Source of the DNA: JAAZPT01 sp034180455
GTDB lineage: Bacteria > Bacillota > Clostridia > Christensenellales > Aristaeellaceae
Reading direction: 5' to 3'
Length of the DNA: 64,000 nt
Assembly: GCA_034180455.1 (NCBI GenBank)
Contig: JAXFOG010000002.1
Coordinates: forward strand, 71,148 to 135,147
Shown: positions 26,160 through 37,000 of the stretch, piece by piece
How positions within the stretch are numbered: the first letter of the stretch is position 1
Layout: each line of letters starts with the position of its first letter
Translations under genes and position numbers: made by a program
Notes under the pieces: generated by a model
What the model saw: only the letters and a program-made list of their open reading frames with translations
Databases searched by the model: none
What the model was told of the DNA's origin: nothing

Positions 26160-26966
26160 TTAAATTTTTAACTTAGTTGTAAGTGCAATATAATCTTCAT
26201 ATTGTAGTTCTTCTGCTCTGCACTTAGGGTTTAAACCTAAGTCATCAAGGGATTTAAGTACTTCTCCTGGATCATACCCACTTGATTTTAAAGAATTAAC
26301 TAATGTTTTTCTTCTGTGCAAAAAAGCAGATTTTACTATTCTATAATATTCCTTATCAAAATCGTTATCGCTCTTATAACTATCTTTAAGCTTCATACAT
26401 ACAAATGCACTATCTACTTTTGGAATTGGAGAAAAATTTTCTTTTGGTACTATTTTTTCTATTGTAACTTCATATTTATGCTTGCATAAAAGAGTTAGTG
26501 TACCGTATGAACCCTTATCTTTTACGCCTGCCGCAAGCTTTTGTGCTACCTCTAACTGTACCATACAATTGATTTCTGTGATTTTTAATTTGCTGAAAAT
26601 CAATTTATGATAGATATCACTTGTTATATAGTAAGGAATATTTGCAACTACCTTTATTTCTGGAGCATCAGAAAAATACGAGTCCATATCCCATCTTAAA
26701 AAATCCTCGTTGATTAATTCAATATTATTTTTTTTATCAGCAATAAGTTTTAGATAGGGCATAAGTGATTTGTCTATTTCTAGCGATACAAGTTTTTTTA
26801 CATTATCAGCAAGCACCTCTGTAAGTGTTCCAAGACCTGCTCCTATTTCAAGCACTGTATCATCTTTGCTTAAATCACAACAATCCAATAATGACAGTAG
26901 CATATCCCTATCCAATATAAAATTTTGCCCTAATATGCTTTTTTGGCGATTAATATGCTTTTGCAT
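26160..26966 (-). CDS. rsmA: 16S rRNA dimethyladenosine transferase
   Basis: A 268-residue RsmA/KsgA that dimethylates the two adenines in the terminal hairpin of 16S rRNA. The SAM-binding motif VLEIGAGLGTLTEVLA is near 40, and the catalytic NIPYYITSDI (NxPY motif) near 109. FSPIPKVDSAF near 180 is typical. It overlaps the end of dnaX by one base, indicating a shared transcript. Confidence 0.95.
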   Translation of the reverse strand: MQKHINRQKSILGQNFILDRDMLLSLLDCCDLSKDDTVLEIGAGLGTLTEVLADNVKKLVSLEIDKSLMPYLKLIADKKNNIELINEDFLRWDMDSYFSDAPEIKVVANIPYYITSDIYHKLIFSKLKITEINCMVQLEVAQKLAAGVKDKGSYGTLTLLCKHKYEVTIEKIVPKENFSPIPKVDSAFVCMKLKDSYKSDNDFDKEYYRIVKSAFLHRRKTLVNSLKSSGYDPGEVLKSLDDLGLNPKCRAEELQYEDYIALTTKLKI

Positions 26967-28558
26967 CAGTCTTGTACCTCTAGAATATCATCAGGAATAG
27001 TCTTTCTAAGTTCTGCTTCAAAATCATCAAAGCTCTGAACATTGTCATTATTGCTTACTCTAAACTCAAAATCAATACTTTTTCCAGTTACTGTTTCAAT
27101 AGCTTCTTTAACTTTTTCAACTCCATCTTGAGATTCTAATATATCTGCCAAACACTTATCCTTTTGGTTGAAGAATAAATAGTATCCATTATTATCTTTA
27201 TGGAGTGTCTGCTTATTTAGCAATCCTTTTAAGCTTTTATCATTTATTTTTGACTTTGCTACCTTCCATATTTCATGAGTGCTTGCATCAGGTTTTACAA
27301 TAGCTATCGGCTTGTCTACACTATTAGACTCTGAATGTTTTGTATTGTTTGTTTGTGGAACACTTGTAATTCCACTTTCTAGCTCCTCTTGCCTAGCCTC
27401 GATTTTGCTTATTTTTGAGGAAATAATGTTTACTAATGCTTCTGTGACTTCTTCAGAAGCATTATTTATTATTGGCATAGATGCTTTTAGCAAAGTGCTC
27501 TCAAGAATTACTCTTGCACTAGATGACCAACGAATATCAGTTTCTGCCTTCATAAGTAGATCTATTATGCCTACTATTCTTCCTATATCAATGCTTTTGC
27601 TTTGCTTTTTGAATCTTTTGAAATCTTCATCGCTAATTGTTTCATCAATGTTTTCAGTACACAGTTTTGCAACTAGCATATCTCTAAAGTGCTTTGAAAG
27701 CTGTTTTATGAAAACTTGAGGCTCTTTGCCATCCTGCATTAGTTTATCTATGCCCTGAAGTGTTTTTAACTGCGTTCCATCTAATATGTTTTCACTCATT
27801 GAGAATATAAAATCTCCAGAGCTTGTTCCAAGCATATTTTCTACTATTTCTTTATTGAGCGTATCGCCAGGATTAAGTGAACCTATGCAGGTGTCCAGTA
27901 TACTCCAGCCATCTCTTACCGAACCTTCAGCTGACAGAGCTATCTGCATTAGGGCGTTTTTGTCATATTTAATATCAAGGCTGTCTAAAACACCTTGCAT
28001 CTTTTCGTATATAAGGCTTGTTGGTATTCTGGATAAATCAAATTTTTGGCAACGGCTAAGTATTGTAGCTGGTATTTTCTGCTGCTCAGTTGTGGCAAGT
28101 ATAAAAATAATATGCTCTGGAGGTTCTTCTAGAGTTTTAAGCAATGCATTAAAAGCAGCTGTGCTTAGCATATGTACTTCATCTATTATATATACTTTGT
28201 ATTTGCTGATTTGTGGAGGATATGTGACTCTGTCAAGCAACTCTCTCATGTCGTCTACTCCATTTCTGCTTGCAGCGTCTAATTCTAGCACGTCCATGTT
28301 GGTCTCATCAAATTGTGATCTGCATGATTCGCACTCTCCACAGGGCTCGCCGTTTTGTAGATTAGTACAGTTTACAGCACTTGCCATTATTTTTGCAAGT
28401 GTAGTTTTACCTGTACCTCTAGTACCACAGAACAAATATGCGTGACCAATCTTACCAGATAGAATCTGATTTTGTAGGGTTTTTACTATGCTATCTTGAC
28501 CAAACACATCTGCGAATTTTCTTGGCCTTAGTTTTCTGTACAATGCTTGATATGCCAT
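26966..28558 (-). CDS. dnaX: DNA polymerase III subunit gamma/tau
   Basis: A 530-residue clamp-loader ATPase. The Walker A box reads FCGTRGTGKTTLAKIM at about 43-58, the zinc site is CGECESCRSQF near 76-86, the Walker B region is KVYIIDEVHMLS near 120, and the sensor is LSRCQKFDLSRI near 170. The C-terminal third is a shorter tau part ending EIVLEVQD-like IPDDILEVQD. ybaB and recR, which often follow dnaX in Bacillota, are absent; ksgA follows with a one-base overlap. The gene is divergent from dacF. Confidence 0.95.
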   Translation of the reverse strand: MAYQALYRKLRPRKFADVFGQDSIVKTLQNQILSGKIGHAYLFCGTRGTGKTTLAKIMASAVNCTNLQNGEPCGECESCRSQFDETNMDVLELDAASRNGVDDMRELLDRVTYPPQISKYKVYIIDEVHMLSTAAFNALLKTLEEPPEHIIFILATTEQQKIPATILSRCQKFDLSRIPTSLIYEKMQGVLDSLDIKYDKNALMQIALSAEGSVRDGWSILDTCIGSLNPGDTLNKEIVENMLGTSSGDFIFSMSENILDGTQLKTLQGIDKLMQDGKEPQVFIKQLSKHFRDMLVAKLCTENIDETISDEDFKRFKKQSKSIDIGRIVGIIDLLMKAETDIRWSSSARVILESTLLKASMPIINNASEEVTEALVNIISSKISKIEARQEELESGITSVPQTNNTKHSESNSVDKPIAIVKPDASTHEIWKVAKSKINDKSLKGLLNKQTLHKDNNGYYLFFNQKDKCLADILESQDGVEKVKEAIETVTGKSIDFEFRVSNNDNVQSFDDFEAELRKTIPDDILEVQD

Positions 28559-28685
28559 AACTATCCCATCCTTAGTTGATAAATATATTATAATGCGAAA
28601 ACTAGCTTGTGTAAACTTATGCTATTCTGTACAAGAAGTACGTTTTTTGCTATACTTATCAAAAATAAATCAGAGGAGATATTTT

Positions 28686-30134
28686 TTGCTGAAAAAGATA
28701 ATTATTGCACTATCAATAATACTTATAATATTTAATTCCTGCGTTTATGCTGAGGAAGTAAAAGAGGTAAGGTTTATCCCGCCAAAGCTTCCAAGCGATG
28801 CAGAAGAATATGATCCAACCAAGCCTGAAAATCTCAAGCCAAATCAACTTTACGCAAAATCAGCAATACTTATAGAGGCTGGTACAGGTCAAGTAGTATT
28901 TGAAAAAAATGCTGATGACACAATGTTCCCAGCATCTACAACCAAGATACTTACTGTTCTTTTAGGTTTGCAAAACGGCAATCTTGACGATACTGTATAT
29001 CTTTCAGAAACAGCCGCAGATGTTTCAGACGATTCATCCAGAATTCCATTGGAAGTTGGCGAAAGTATAAACTTCCGTGATCTACTATATGCAACAATGC
29101 TGCGTTCCGGAAATGAAGGAGCAAACCTTATTGCCGAGACAATTAGTGGAGATATGTCAAGCTTTGTGCAGCTTATGAATCAAACTGCACAAAACTTAGG
29201 GTGTACATCTACAAAATTTACAAATCCAAATGGATTACATGACGATAATCATTATACTACTGCTCGTGATATGGCCATTATTGCTCGTGAAGCAATGAAA
29301 AACGAAGAGTTTGTAAAAATAGTAGAAGCAAAAAGCTATACATTGCCTGCAAGTAATATAAATAAGCGCAGAAAACTCACTAGCAGAATATCAGAATTTA
29401 TAGTGCCTGGCGAAAAAAATGATTTCTACTATCCCTATGGCAATGGTATAAAAACAGGATTTACTAATTCTGCAGGACATTGTTTTGTTGGAAGTGCAGA
29501 GTCTTTGGGAGTTAAGCTTATTTCTGTTGTCTTTTATACTACTCAAAATGGTAGATGGACAGACACCAAAAAGCTTATGGATTATGGGTTTTCACAGATT
29601 TCTAGCATGAGCCCACAAGAAATATATAGCGTTGATCCAATTGTACTTGAAACTTCTGGATATTCTTTGAAGGATGAAAATTTAGGCAAGCTTGAGCTGG
29701 AACTTGTACCAGAATCTGGGCAAACAAACATGATGGTAGTTACTACCAAGAAGAATATAGACTCTATTGCAGAAGATATGCATAAGTATTCTTTAATATC
29801 TTATAGTAGAGATTTTAGAGCGCCTATAAGCAAAGGAGAAAAACTAGGTACCCTTAGCTATATCAATCCTCAAACAAATGAAATGGCAACTTATGCTCTA
29901 GTTGCTAAAAGAGAGATTGCTGCCAGAGAATCAGCTCCACTTTCTTTGTCACAGATTGAAGAGCAGACTTATGCAGATCCAAATTTCTTTCCAAATATCA
30001 GTATTGAGCTTTTTGTATATTGGCTAATTCCACCTATAATTTTATATATTATCATTACAGTTATATCAAAAATTATTTCTTCATATAAGAGAAATAAGAC
30101 TGTTAAAATAAAGAACAAAAGCAGAAGATATTAA
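28686..30134 (+). CDS. dacF: D-alanyl-D-alanine carboxypeptidase, DacF type
   Basis: A 482-residue penicillin-binding protein (S11 family) that trims the terminal D-Ala of peptidoglycan stems. The TTG at 28686 is chosen as start because GAGGAGAT lies 6 bases before; an ATG at 28593 would add a non-hydrophobic extension before the signal peptide. A signal peptide (1-22) is followed by SxxK (STTK, about 83-86), SGN (near 140) and KTG (near 255) active-site motifs, a C-terminal beta domain, and a membrane anchor helix (about 435-465) with a basic tail. Divergent from dnaX. Confidence 0.93.
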   Translation: MLKKIIIALSIILIIFNSCVYAEEVKEVRFIPPKLPSDAEEYDPTKPENLKPNQLYAKSAILIEAGTGQVVFEKNADDTMFPASTTKILTVLLGLQNGNLDDTVYLSETAADVSDDSSRIPLEVGESINFRDLLYATMLRSGNEGANLIAETISGDMSSFVQLMNQTAQNLGCTSTKFTNPNGLHDDNHYTTARDMAIIAREAMKNEEFVKIVEAKSYTLPASNINKRRKLTSRISEFIVPGEKNDFYYPYGNGIKTGFTNSAGHCFVGSAESLGVKLISVVFYTTQNGRWTDTKKLMDYGFSQISSMSPQEIYSVDPIVLETSGYSLKDENLGKLELELVPESGQTNMMVVTTKKNIDSIAEDMHKYSLISYSRDFRAPISKGEKLGTLSYINPQTNEMATYALVAKREIAARESAPLSLSQIEEQTYADPNFFPNISIELFVYWLIPPIILYIIITVISKIISSYKRNKTVKIKNKSRRY

Positions 30135-30192
30135 CAATTTATACTTTTTGAAGTATAATATAATAAATAAATACAAATAAAGGGGTAAATAT

Positions 30193-31980
30193 ATGTACTA
30201 CGATAATAAAGCTTGGATTGGCACAGGAGAATATAAAGCATATTTGTTGCCAAAAATGGCCAATCGCCATGGACTCATTGCTGGCGCCACTGGAACAGGA
30301 AAAACCGTTACACTTAAAGTTATGGCAGAAGCCTTTTCAGATATGGGTGTTCCTTGCTTTGTGAGCGATGTAAAAGGTGATCTTGCTGGAATGGTAAAAC
30401 CTGGTGAATATAATGATGCGATTAAAAAGCGTTTGGAATCCTGTGATGTTCAGAACTTTGAATTTAGACCATATCCTACAATATTCTGGGATGTATATGG
30501 TGAAAAGGGCCATCCCATTAGAGCTACTATAAGCGAAATGGGTCCGTTGTTAATATCAAGAATGCTTAGGCTTAATGAAACTCAAAGTGGAGTGCTCAAT
30601 ATTTTGTTCAGAATAGCTGATGATGAGGGTATGCTTTTGCTTGATATTAAAGATTTAAAGGCAATGCTATCATACATCGGAGAAAATGCTAAAAACTATA
30701 CATTTAAATATGGAAATATTAGTTCTGCTAGCGTAGGAGCTATACAAAGGGCAATAGGGATACTGGAAGATCAGGGTGGAGAGCACTTCTTTGGAGAACC
30801 TGCTTTTAATATTAATGATTGGCTACAAACTGACCAAAATGGTAGAGGTGCTATAAATATTTTAAGCGCAGAGAAACTATTTATGCAGCCTGTAATGTAT
30901 TCGACTTTTTTGTTATGGCTTCTTAGTGAATTATACGAACAATTTCCCGAGACAGGAGATCCAGAGAAGCCTAAGATGGTATTCTTCTTTGATGAAGCTC
31001 ATCTTCTCTTTAATGACTGCCCAAAAGAACTTATGGATAAGATAGAGCTTATAGTTAGACTTATTCGTAGTAAGGGTATTGGAATTTACTTTATTACTCA
31101 AAATCCTGCCGATATTCCTATATCTATATTAGGACAACTTGGAAATAGAGTTCAGCACGCTTTAAGAGCGTATACACCACTTGACCAAAGAGGTGTTAAG
31201 GCAGCTGCTGACACATTTAGACCAAATCCTAAGTTTGACACAGCTGAAGCTATTACACAACTTGGAAAAGGTGAAGCACTTATATCAATGCTAGATGAGA
31301 GTGGAGCTCCATCAGTAGTAGAGAGAGCAATAATTCTTCCTCCACAATCTTTGATAGGCACAATAGATGATGAACTTAGATCAGAAATTATTAAAGCAAG
31401 TCCATTCTATGGAATATATGACGAAACGATAGATAGAGAGAGTGCGTATGAACTTCTTGTTGGTAGAGTAGAGCAAGGCAAAACAGTTGTAGAGACTGTC
31501 CAGACTACATATATTCCACAGTTTAATCCATACATTAGCACTCCAAAATATCAGGGTCAACAGTACCAGCAAGCAGAACCACAATATCAGCCTGCGCAAC
31601 AGCAGTCAGATCAAGTTGGTTCACAGTCTGTTCATTTTGATCCTCAAACAGGTAGATATGTGCGTGATTATGTTCAGCCAAGTATGGATCAGAATAATTA
31701 TACACAAACTAGAGTTCTAACTCCAAAAGAGCAGGAAGAACTTATAAAACAACAGAAAAAAGAAGCCATGGAACTTGCAAAGGCTGAAAAAGAACGAATC
31801 AAGGAAGAAAGACGTAAGTATATGGACGAGCTTCGCGAGGAACGCGCTCAAAGAGCCAGAAAAAATGATTCTATTCAGGGCCGTATTATAAATAGCGCTG
31901 TAAGTTCAGTAGGCAGAGAGATTGGCAGATCGCTTACTAGAGGAGTCATGGGCATATTTAAAGGAAGTAAGAAAAAATAA
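30193..31980 (+). CDS. HerA-like ATPase, DUF853 (YjgR) family
   Basis: A 595-residue P-loop ATPase. Walker A is AGATGTGKTVTLKVM at about 34-48; Walker B is MVFFFDEAHLLFND near 265. The C-terminal basic helix (about 520-560) and closing RGVMGIFKGSKKK match the DUF853/YjgR family, whose role is unknown though related to HerA DNA translocases. A Gln-rich linker (YQGQQYQQ...QPAQQQ, about 452-475) separates the ATPase from the tail and is probably disordered. The start follows AAAGGGG. The next gene is 13 bases away. Confidence 0.88.
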   Translation: MYYDNKAWIGTGEYKAYLLPKMANRHGLIAGATGTGKTVTLKVMAEAFSDMGVPCFVSDVKGDLAGMVKPGEYNDAIKKRLESCDVQNFEFRPYPTIFWDVYGEKGHPIRATISEMGPLLISRMLRLNETQSGVLNILFRIADDEGMLLLDIKDLKAMLSYIGENAKNYTFKYGNISSASVGAIQRAIGILEDQGGEHFFGEPAFNINDWLQTDQNGRGAINILSAEKLFMQPVMYSTFLLWLLSELYEQFPETGDPEKPKMVFFFDEAHLLFNDCPKELMDKIELIVRLIRSKGIGIYFITQNPADIPISILGQLGNRVQHALRAYTPLDQRGVKAAADTFRPNPKFDTAEAITQLGKGEALISMLDESGAPSVVERAIILPPQSLIGTIDDELRSEIIKASPFYGIYDETIDRESAYELLVGRVEQGKTVVETVQTTYIPQFNPYISTPKYQGQQYQQAEPQYQPAQQQSDQVGSQSVHFDPQTGRYVRDYVQPSMDQNNYTQTRVLTPKEQEELIKQQKKEAMELAKAEKERIKEERRKYMDELREERAQRARKNDSIQGRIINSAVSSVGREIGRSLTRGVMGIFKGSKKK

Positions 31981-31993
31981 CGGAGATGATATT

Positions 31994-32947
31994 ATGGCTA
32001 GATTCAGCGGTAGTATTACAGATGTAAAAGGTATAAAAGTAGGTCAAGCTCAGAATCAAGCAGCATTAACAGGAGTGACCGTAGTACGAGCAGGAGACGA
32101 AGGAGCCGTACTTGGAGTTGACGTAAGAGGTGCTGCACCAGGTACAAGGGAGACTGATTTGGCTAGACCTGGCAACCTTGTAAAAAGAGCAAACGCTGTT
32201 GCTCTTTGTGGTGGATCTGCATTCGGATTGGCTGCTGCAGATGGCGTAATGAGATATCTTGAATCAATAAACGTTGGCCTTGATATGGGAGCATGTCATG
32301 TTCCAATTGTTCCAGCAGCAGTATTATTTGATCTAGGTGTCGGCGATCCTAAGGCTTGGCCTGATGCTAAAATGGGAGAAGAAGCTTGTCGGAATGCAAA
32401 CACCGATGTAAAAGAAGGCCGAGTAGGCGCAGGCTGTGGTGCTATAATTGCAAAACTAGTTCCAGGCTCAACTCCTTGTAATGGGGGAGTGGGCACAGCT
32501 TCAATAAAGCTTAGTAACGGTGTAACAGTAGGGGCTATTGCAGCAGTTAATGCAGTAGGCGATGTATATCATCCTCATAGTTCAGAGGTGGTGGCTTGTG
32601 CAAGCCTTGCCGATGGTACAAAGGTAACAGCCATGGATTTGCTTTATGGAAGCGCTCCAACAGTAGATTTGCCAAAAATAAGTGGAATTGGGCAAAATAC
32701 TACAATAGCCGTAATAGCAACCGATGCAAAACTCAGCAAAGAACAAGCGAACAGACTAGCTACAGTAGCACATGATGGAATAGCAAGAGTAATTATTCCA
32801 GCGCATACTCAGCTAGATGGAGATACAATATTTGCACTTGCAACAGGTAGAGTAGATAATGATTTTAATTTTATACAAATATGCATGGCAGCAAGCGAGG
32901 TAATGGCAAGAGCCATCTACAATGGCTCAATTGCAGCAAATAAATGA
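31994..32947 (+). CDS. P1-family peptidase (DmpA/aminopeptidase type)
   Basis: A 317-residue N-terminal-nucleophile-like peptidase. It has VDVRGAAPGTRETDLARPGN near 44-63, GGSAFGLAAADGVMRYLE near 76-93 and GGVGTASIKLSNG near 166, the last including the Gly-Thr/Ser site where such enzymes self-cleave to expose the nucleophile. The family contains D-amino-acid aminopeptidase DmpA and nylon-oligomer hydrolase, so it probably cleaves small peptides or amides. ATG 31994 with CGGAGATGAT is chosen; the frame is open further upstream but overlaps the previous gene. acpS overlaps its stop. Confidence 0.9.
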   Translation: MARFSGSITDVKGIKVGQAQNQAALTGVTVVRAGDEGAVLGVDVRGAAPGTRETDLARPGNLVKRANAVALCGGSAFGLAAADGVMRYLESINVGLDMGACHVPIVPAAVLFDLGVGDPKAWPDAKMGEEACRNANTDVKEGRVGAGCGAIIAKLVPGSTPCNGGVGTASIKLSNGVTVGAIAAVNAVGDVYHPHSSEVVACASLADGTKVTAMDLLYGSAPTVDLPKISGIGQNTTIAVIATDAKLSKEQANRLATVAHDGIARVIIPAHTQLDGDTIFALATGRVDNDFNFIQICMAASEVMARAIYNGSIAANK

Positions 32948-33303
32948 TAGGCATAGGGGTAGACATATATTCCATCAGTAAATTTGCTAGAATTTTTAAA
33001 GAAGAATTTGCAAATAAATATTTTACTGATAGTGAAAAATCATATTTACGAGGGAAAAACAGCTCTTACTTTCAGAGCGCATGTGGAATATTCTGTGCAA
33101 AAGAAGCTTTTTTTAAAGCCCTTGGCAGTGGAATAGCATATCCTATGAAAGAAATATCGGTAGAACACGATGATCTTGGGAAACCCTACTTCAAGGTAAT
33201 AGGAAGCATAAACTCTAGATTGAATGAGCTTCAAGCAAAGGCAATACACTTATCAATTAGCCATGATGAAGATAATGTAGTTGCTTTTGCAATAATAGAA
33301 TAA
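32944..33303 (+). CDS. acpS: Holo-[acyl-carrier-protein] synthase
   Basis: A 119-residue AcpS that attaches 4'-phosphopantetheine to ACP. It opens MIGIGVDIYSI with the conserved Asp, has FCAKEAFFKALGSGI near 50-64 (the KExxxK motif) and ISHDEDNVVAFAI near the end. The start ATG overlaps the stop of the peptidase gene as ATGA. The terminator hairpin includes its own stop codon. Confidence 0.95.
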   Translation: MIGIGVDIYSISKFARIFKEEFANKYFTDSEKSYLRGKNSSYFQSACGIFCAKEAFFKALGSGIAYPMKEISVEHDDLGKPYFKVIGSINSRLNELQAKAIHLSISHDEDNVVAFAIIE

Positions 33304-33325
33304 GCGAGCAAACGCTCGCTTATTC
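33298..33325. terminator. Terminator after acpS
   Basis: 12-base arms GAATAAGCGAGC and GCTCGCTTATTC with loop AAAC; the T run is weak on plus but the stem is very strong. It overlaps the acpS stop codon and also faces the converging barstar gene. Confidence 0.75.
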
Positions 33326-33338
33326 TATTGATATTGAT

Positions 33339-33611
33339 TTATAGCTCATAATCATCAACGAAACACTTAAAATTATCGTCTTCGTCTTGTAAGTATTCAA
33401 ACATATCTAGCATTGCATTAACATCATCAGCATATTTTCCGTCTATATCGCTTATTCCATAAATTCTTATTTCTATATCGCTAATGTATGTAGAAAGCAT
33501 ATCATATAGTGCATCAAGATTTTTACCATAGTATTCTGGAAAATTTAATTCTCTAGCAATATATTCATGAATATCATTTATATTTTTAAAATCATTTAGA
33601 TTTATAGTCAT
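33339..33611 (-). CDS. Barstar-family ribonuclease inhibitor
   Basis: A 90-residue acidic protein of the barstar fold: INDIHEYIARELNFPEYYGKNLDALYDML at residues 12-40 has the YYGxNLDAL hallmark. It would bind and block the barnase-like RNase encoded just upstream; its ATG overlaps the RNase stop (33608-33611), which couples inhibitor synthesis to toxin synthesis. Confidence 0.93.
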   Translation of the reverse strand: MTINLNDFKNINDIHEYIARELNFPEYYGKNLDALYDMLSTYISDIEIRIYGISDIDGKYADDVNAMLDMFEYLQDEDDNFKCFVDDYEL

Positions 33612-34093
33612 TTTTTCCCACCTTCATCATAAAGCAACTCAAATGTATTGTAATGATCATCTGTATAGTATATTAAGCCATCATTACTAAATACTATTCT
33701 TTTAGCATTTCTTTTTTTCCCATCGTAATTAATATCTGCCTCATAGTATTTTCTTCCTTGTTTTTTTTCGAGCTTTCCTTCAAAATTTCCGAATTTATCG
33801 CCACCTATACTCATAAGTGGAGCCACATCTCCAAGATAATTTTTTTCGGGATCCCAGCCTAATGATTTTGCCTTATCTTTTGTAATATAGTTCTTTGGAA
33901 GTTTATGATATTCATATATATATTGAGCTACATCATCTACTGAGGTATAAACTCCGTTTTCCAATAAAGTATGAGATTCTACATTGGAACTACCACTGAA
34001 CATACCTCCATCTCTGCCTACTCCTAGATATGAAAATATCAATACTGCAGCTATAAAGCTAATTACTATGCTTATCGGGCTTCGCTTCTTCAT
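33608..34093 (-). CDS. Barnase-family ribonuclease
   Basis: A 161-residue secreted or membrane-anchored guanyl-specific RNase. The N-terminus is a hydrophobic helix (SIVISFIAAVLIFSYL, residues 6-21) after a basic start. The barnase core is LPKNYITKDKAKSLGWDP near 70-87, GDKFGNFEG near 103, YYEADINY with the general-base Glu near 118, KRIVFS with the Arg near 131, and YYTDDHYNTF with the general-acid His near 145. All catalytic positions are kept. ATG 34093 with AAGGAGAAC is chosen; it lies inside the 3' end of mfd, which ends at 34059. Confidence 0.93.
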   Translation of the reverse strand: MKKRSPISIVISFIAAVLIFSYLGVGRDGGMFSGSSNVESHTLLENGVYTSVDDVAQYIYEYHKLPKNYITKDKAKSLGWDPEKNYLGDVAPLMSIGGDKFGNFEGKLEKKQGRKYYEADINYDGKKRNAKRIVFSNDGLIYYTDDHYNTFELLYDEGGKK

Positions 34094-37000
34094 TACTGTT
34101 CTCCTTTTCAAAGTGGTTGTATTTATCAACTATTTTTTCAATTATTGGAATTATTGTCTTTATACATGATTTTACATCATCATTTCCTGCGTTAAATCTT
34201 AGGCCATATGGCTTTGCGTGGCTAAAATATAATCTTTTGTCACAACCATCAAGAGCTTTTAAAAGCGCAGAAGGATCATTAAGACTCGCTACATCCATAT
34301 TTAAATACAATACGCCTGCCTTAAATTGCACAAGACTTATTGCTAACATCCTTGTATAAGCTCTTAAATGAGCAATTAGTGTTAGATTTTCAACTTCTTC
34401 TGGCATATCTCCGAATCTATCTATCAATTCTTCTTCGATATCCATTCTGCTTTGAACATCCTTTATCATAGCAATTCGTTTGTAAATTTCAACTCTCTCT
34501 TTTTCAGACTGTACATAGTCCTTTGGCAAATATGAATCAAGTGGAAGATTTATTCGAGTTTCTATATCATCTGGAGACTCCAATTTTCCTTGAAGTTCAT
34601 TTATTGTACGCTCTATCATCTTGACATACATATCATAGCCTATTTCATTGAGATAGCCGCTTTGCTCTGGTCCAAATATATTTCCTGCCCCTCTTATCTC
34701 AAGATCTCTCATTGCAATTCTGTATCCTGCACCAAATTCAGTGAACTCTTTTATGGATTTTAGTCTCTTCTGAGCGACCTCGCTAAGTTGCATATCCTGC
34801 CTTATTGTAAAATATGCGTAGGCTTGCCTGTTGTTTCTACCTACTCTACCTCGTAACTGATATAATTGAGATAATCCAAATCTATTGGCTTCATGCACAA
34901 TTAATGTATTAGCTTCAGGTACATCGAGTCCATTTTCAATTATTGTTGTGCATAGTAATAAATCATAGCTACCATTAAAGAAATCTAGCATTGTTGACTC
35001 AAGCTGCTTTTCTCTCATTTGTCCGTGAGCAACTCCTATTCTACATTCAGGTACAAGTTCCTTTAGCTTTTTTGCCATATTATCTATGGTTTCTACTTTA
35101 TTATAAAGGTAATATATTTGCCCACCTCTGCGTAATTCACGATTTATAGCATCGCGTATTACTAAGTCGTTGTATTCTATAATGTATGTTTTTACAGGTA
35201 GCCTGTCCTCTGGAGGAGTTTCAATTATACTTATATCTCTTACGCCTATCATAGACATATATAATGTTCTTGGAATAGGTGTAGCAGATAAGGTAAGTAC
35301 ATCAACATTCTTTTTTAAATTTTTTATAAGTTCTTTATGGCCAACACCAAATCTCTGTTCTTCATCTACAATAAGCAGTCCTAGGTTTTTGAATTTAATA
35401 TCTTTTGAAAGCAGCTTATGGGTACCTATGATAATATCTATTTCACCATTATTTACTTTTTCTATTATTTCTTTTTGTTCCTTGCTGCTCTTGAAACGAC
35501 TCAACATTTCAAAGCGTATAGGGAAGTGGCGAAATCTTTTTGCAATAGTCTGATAATGTTGCTGTGCAAGTATAGTTGTTGGAGCAAGAAAGGCAACCTG
35601 TTTATTATCATATACAGCCTTGAAGGCTGCACGCAAGGCTAGCTCAGTTTTCCCATATCCAACATCACCACATAGAAGCCTATCCATGTTTTTATGGCTT
35701 TCCATATCAGCGTATATTTCAGAAAGGCATTTTTCTTGGTCTACTGTAAGCTCGTATGGAAAATCATCTTCAAATTGCATTTGCCATGGATTGTCAGAGC
35801 TAAAAGCAAATCCACTATTCTGCTCTCTCTGTGCATATAACTTCAAAAGATCAAAAGCTAGCTCTTTTATCTGCTTTTTGGCCTGCGATTTTTTCTTTTG
35901 CCATTGTGTACCACCAAGCTTGTTTAGCACTGGTGCAGAGCTGGAAGATGACGCGTATTTTTGTATTCTGTCAAACTGATCTGTGGGAACATAAAGCTTA
36001 TCATCTCCTGCAAATTTTATTAGGAGATAGTCTTGACTGAAGCCATTGTGCTCGATATTTTCTATTCCACAATATATGCCTATTCCATAATTCTCATGTA
36101 CAACATAATCGCCAGAGCTAAGCTCTGTATACGATGCAATTTTTTCACTGCTCTTATACTTTGTTTTTAACTTTTTATAGCTGATGCCAAATATATCGCC
36201 ATCGCTTATTACAGCAATTTTCTCATCATCAATTAAAAATCCACTGTTTAACGCTAGTGAAATAATATTTGTACTATGTTCTTTTTCTTCTTCTGAACTG
36301 TATGGTATATTGTATTCTTTTAAGGTGTTTTCTATTCTTTGAGCTCTTGAGTGAGAGCCTGCAAATATATATACTTTATAGTCTTCATTTAAATACTTTT
36401 CTAAATCTTCGGCCAAAAGCTTTATATTTGACTGATAACCTATTATTCCTTTACTTCCAAGACTTATTATTGATTCTGGAGCAATATTTCCAAGACCTCT
36501 TTTTAAGTCACTAATAATTATTTTTTTGAAATCATCTATATAGTTAATAAATGATTCAAACGAAAGCATAATTTCAGACTGCATATTAAATGCTAGTCCA
36601 TTTAATAAGGCATGACTGAATCGTTCATTATAGTCGCTAGCGTTCGTGAATTGTCTTTGCCTTAAAATATCTGGTTCAATTAGTATTACATTAGGATTTT
36701 GCAAATAGTCTGCTAAATAATGATTTTTCCTATTAAGGAGAGGTAACCAAGTTTGATAATATAGCATAGGCAAACCATTTTTGATTTGATCAATTGCTAT
36801 TTCCATTCTGCTTTTTGAGTTTTCTAGGTTCTCGCTATCGCTTAAAAACTCTTCATCAAGAGCATCACTTGTAATCGTTGGCAAAAGCTTGGGATCAACT
36901 AAATCTGTATTGGCAGGTTCAGCAATTGCTTTTTTAATATTATTGCAGGCATATTCTCGGTCTTCTTCTAAAATAAGGCACTCTGTTGCTGGAAACACTT

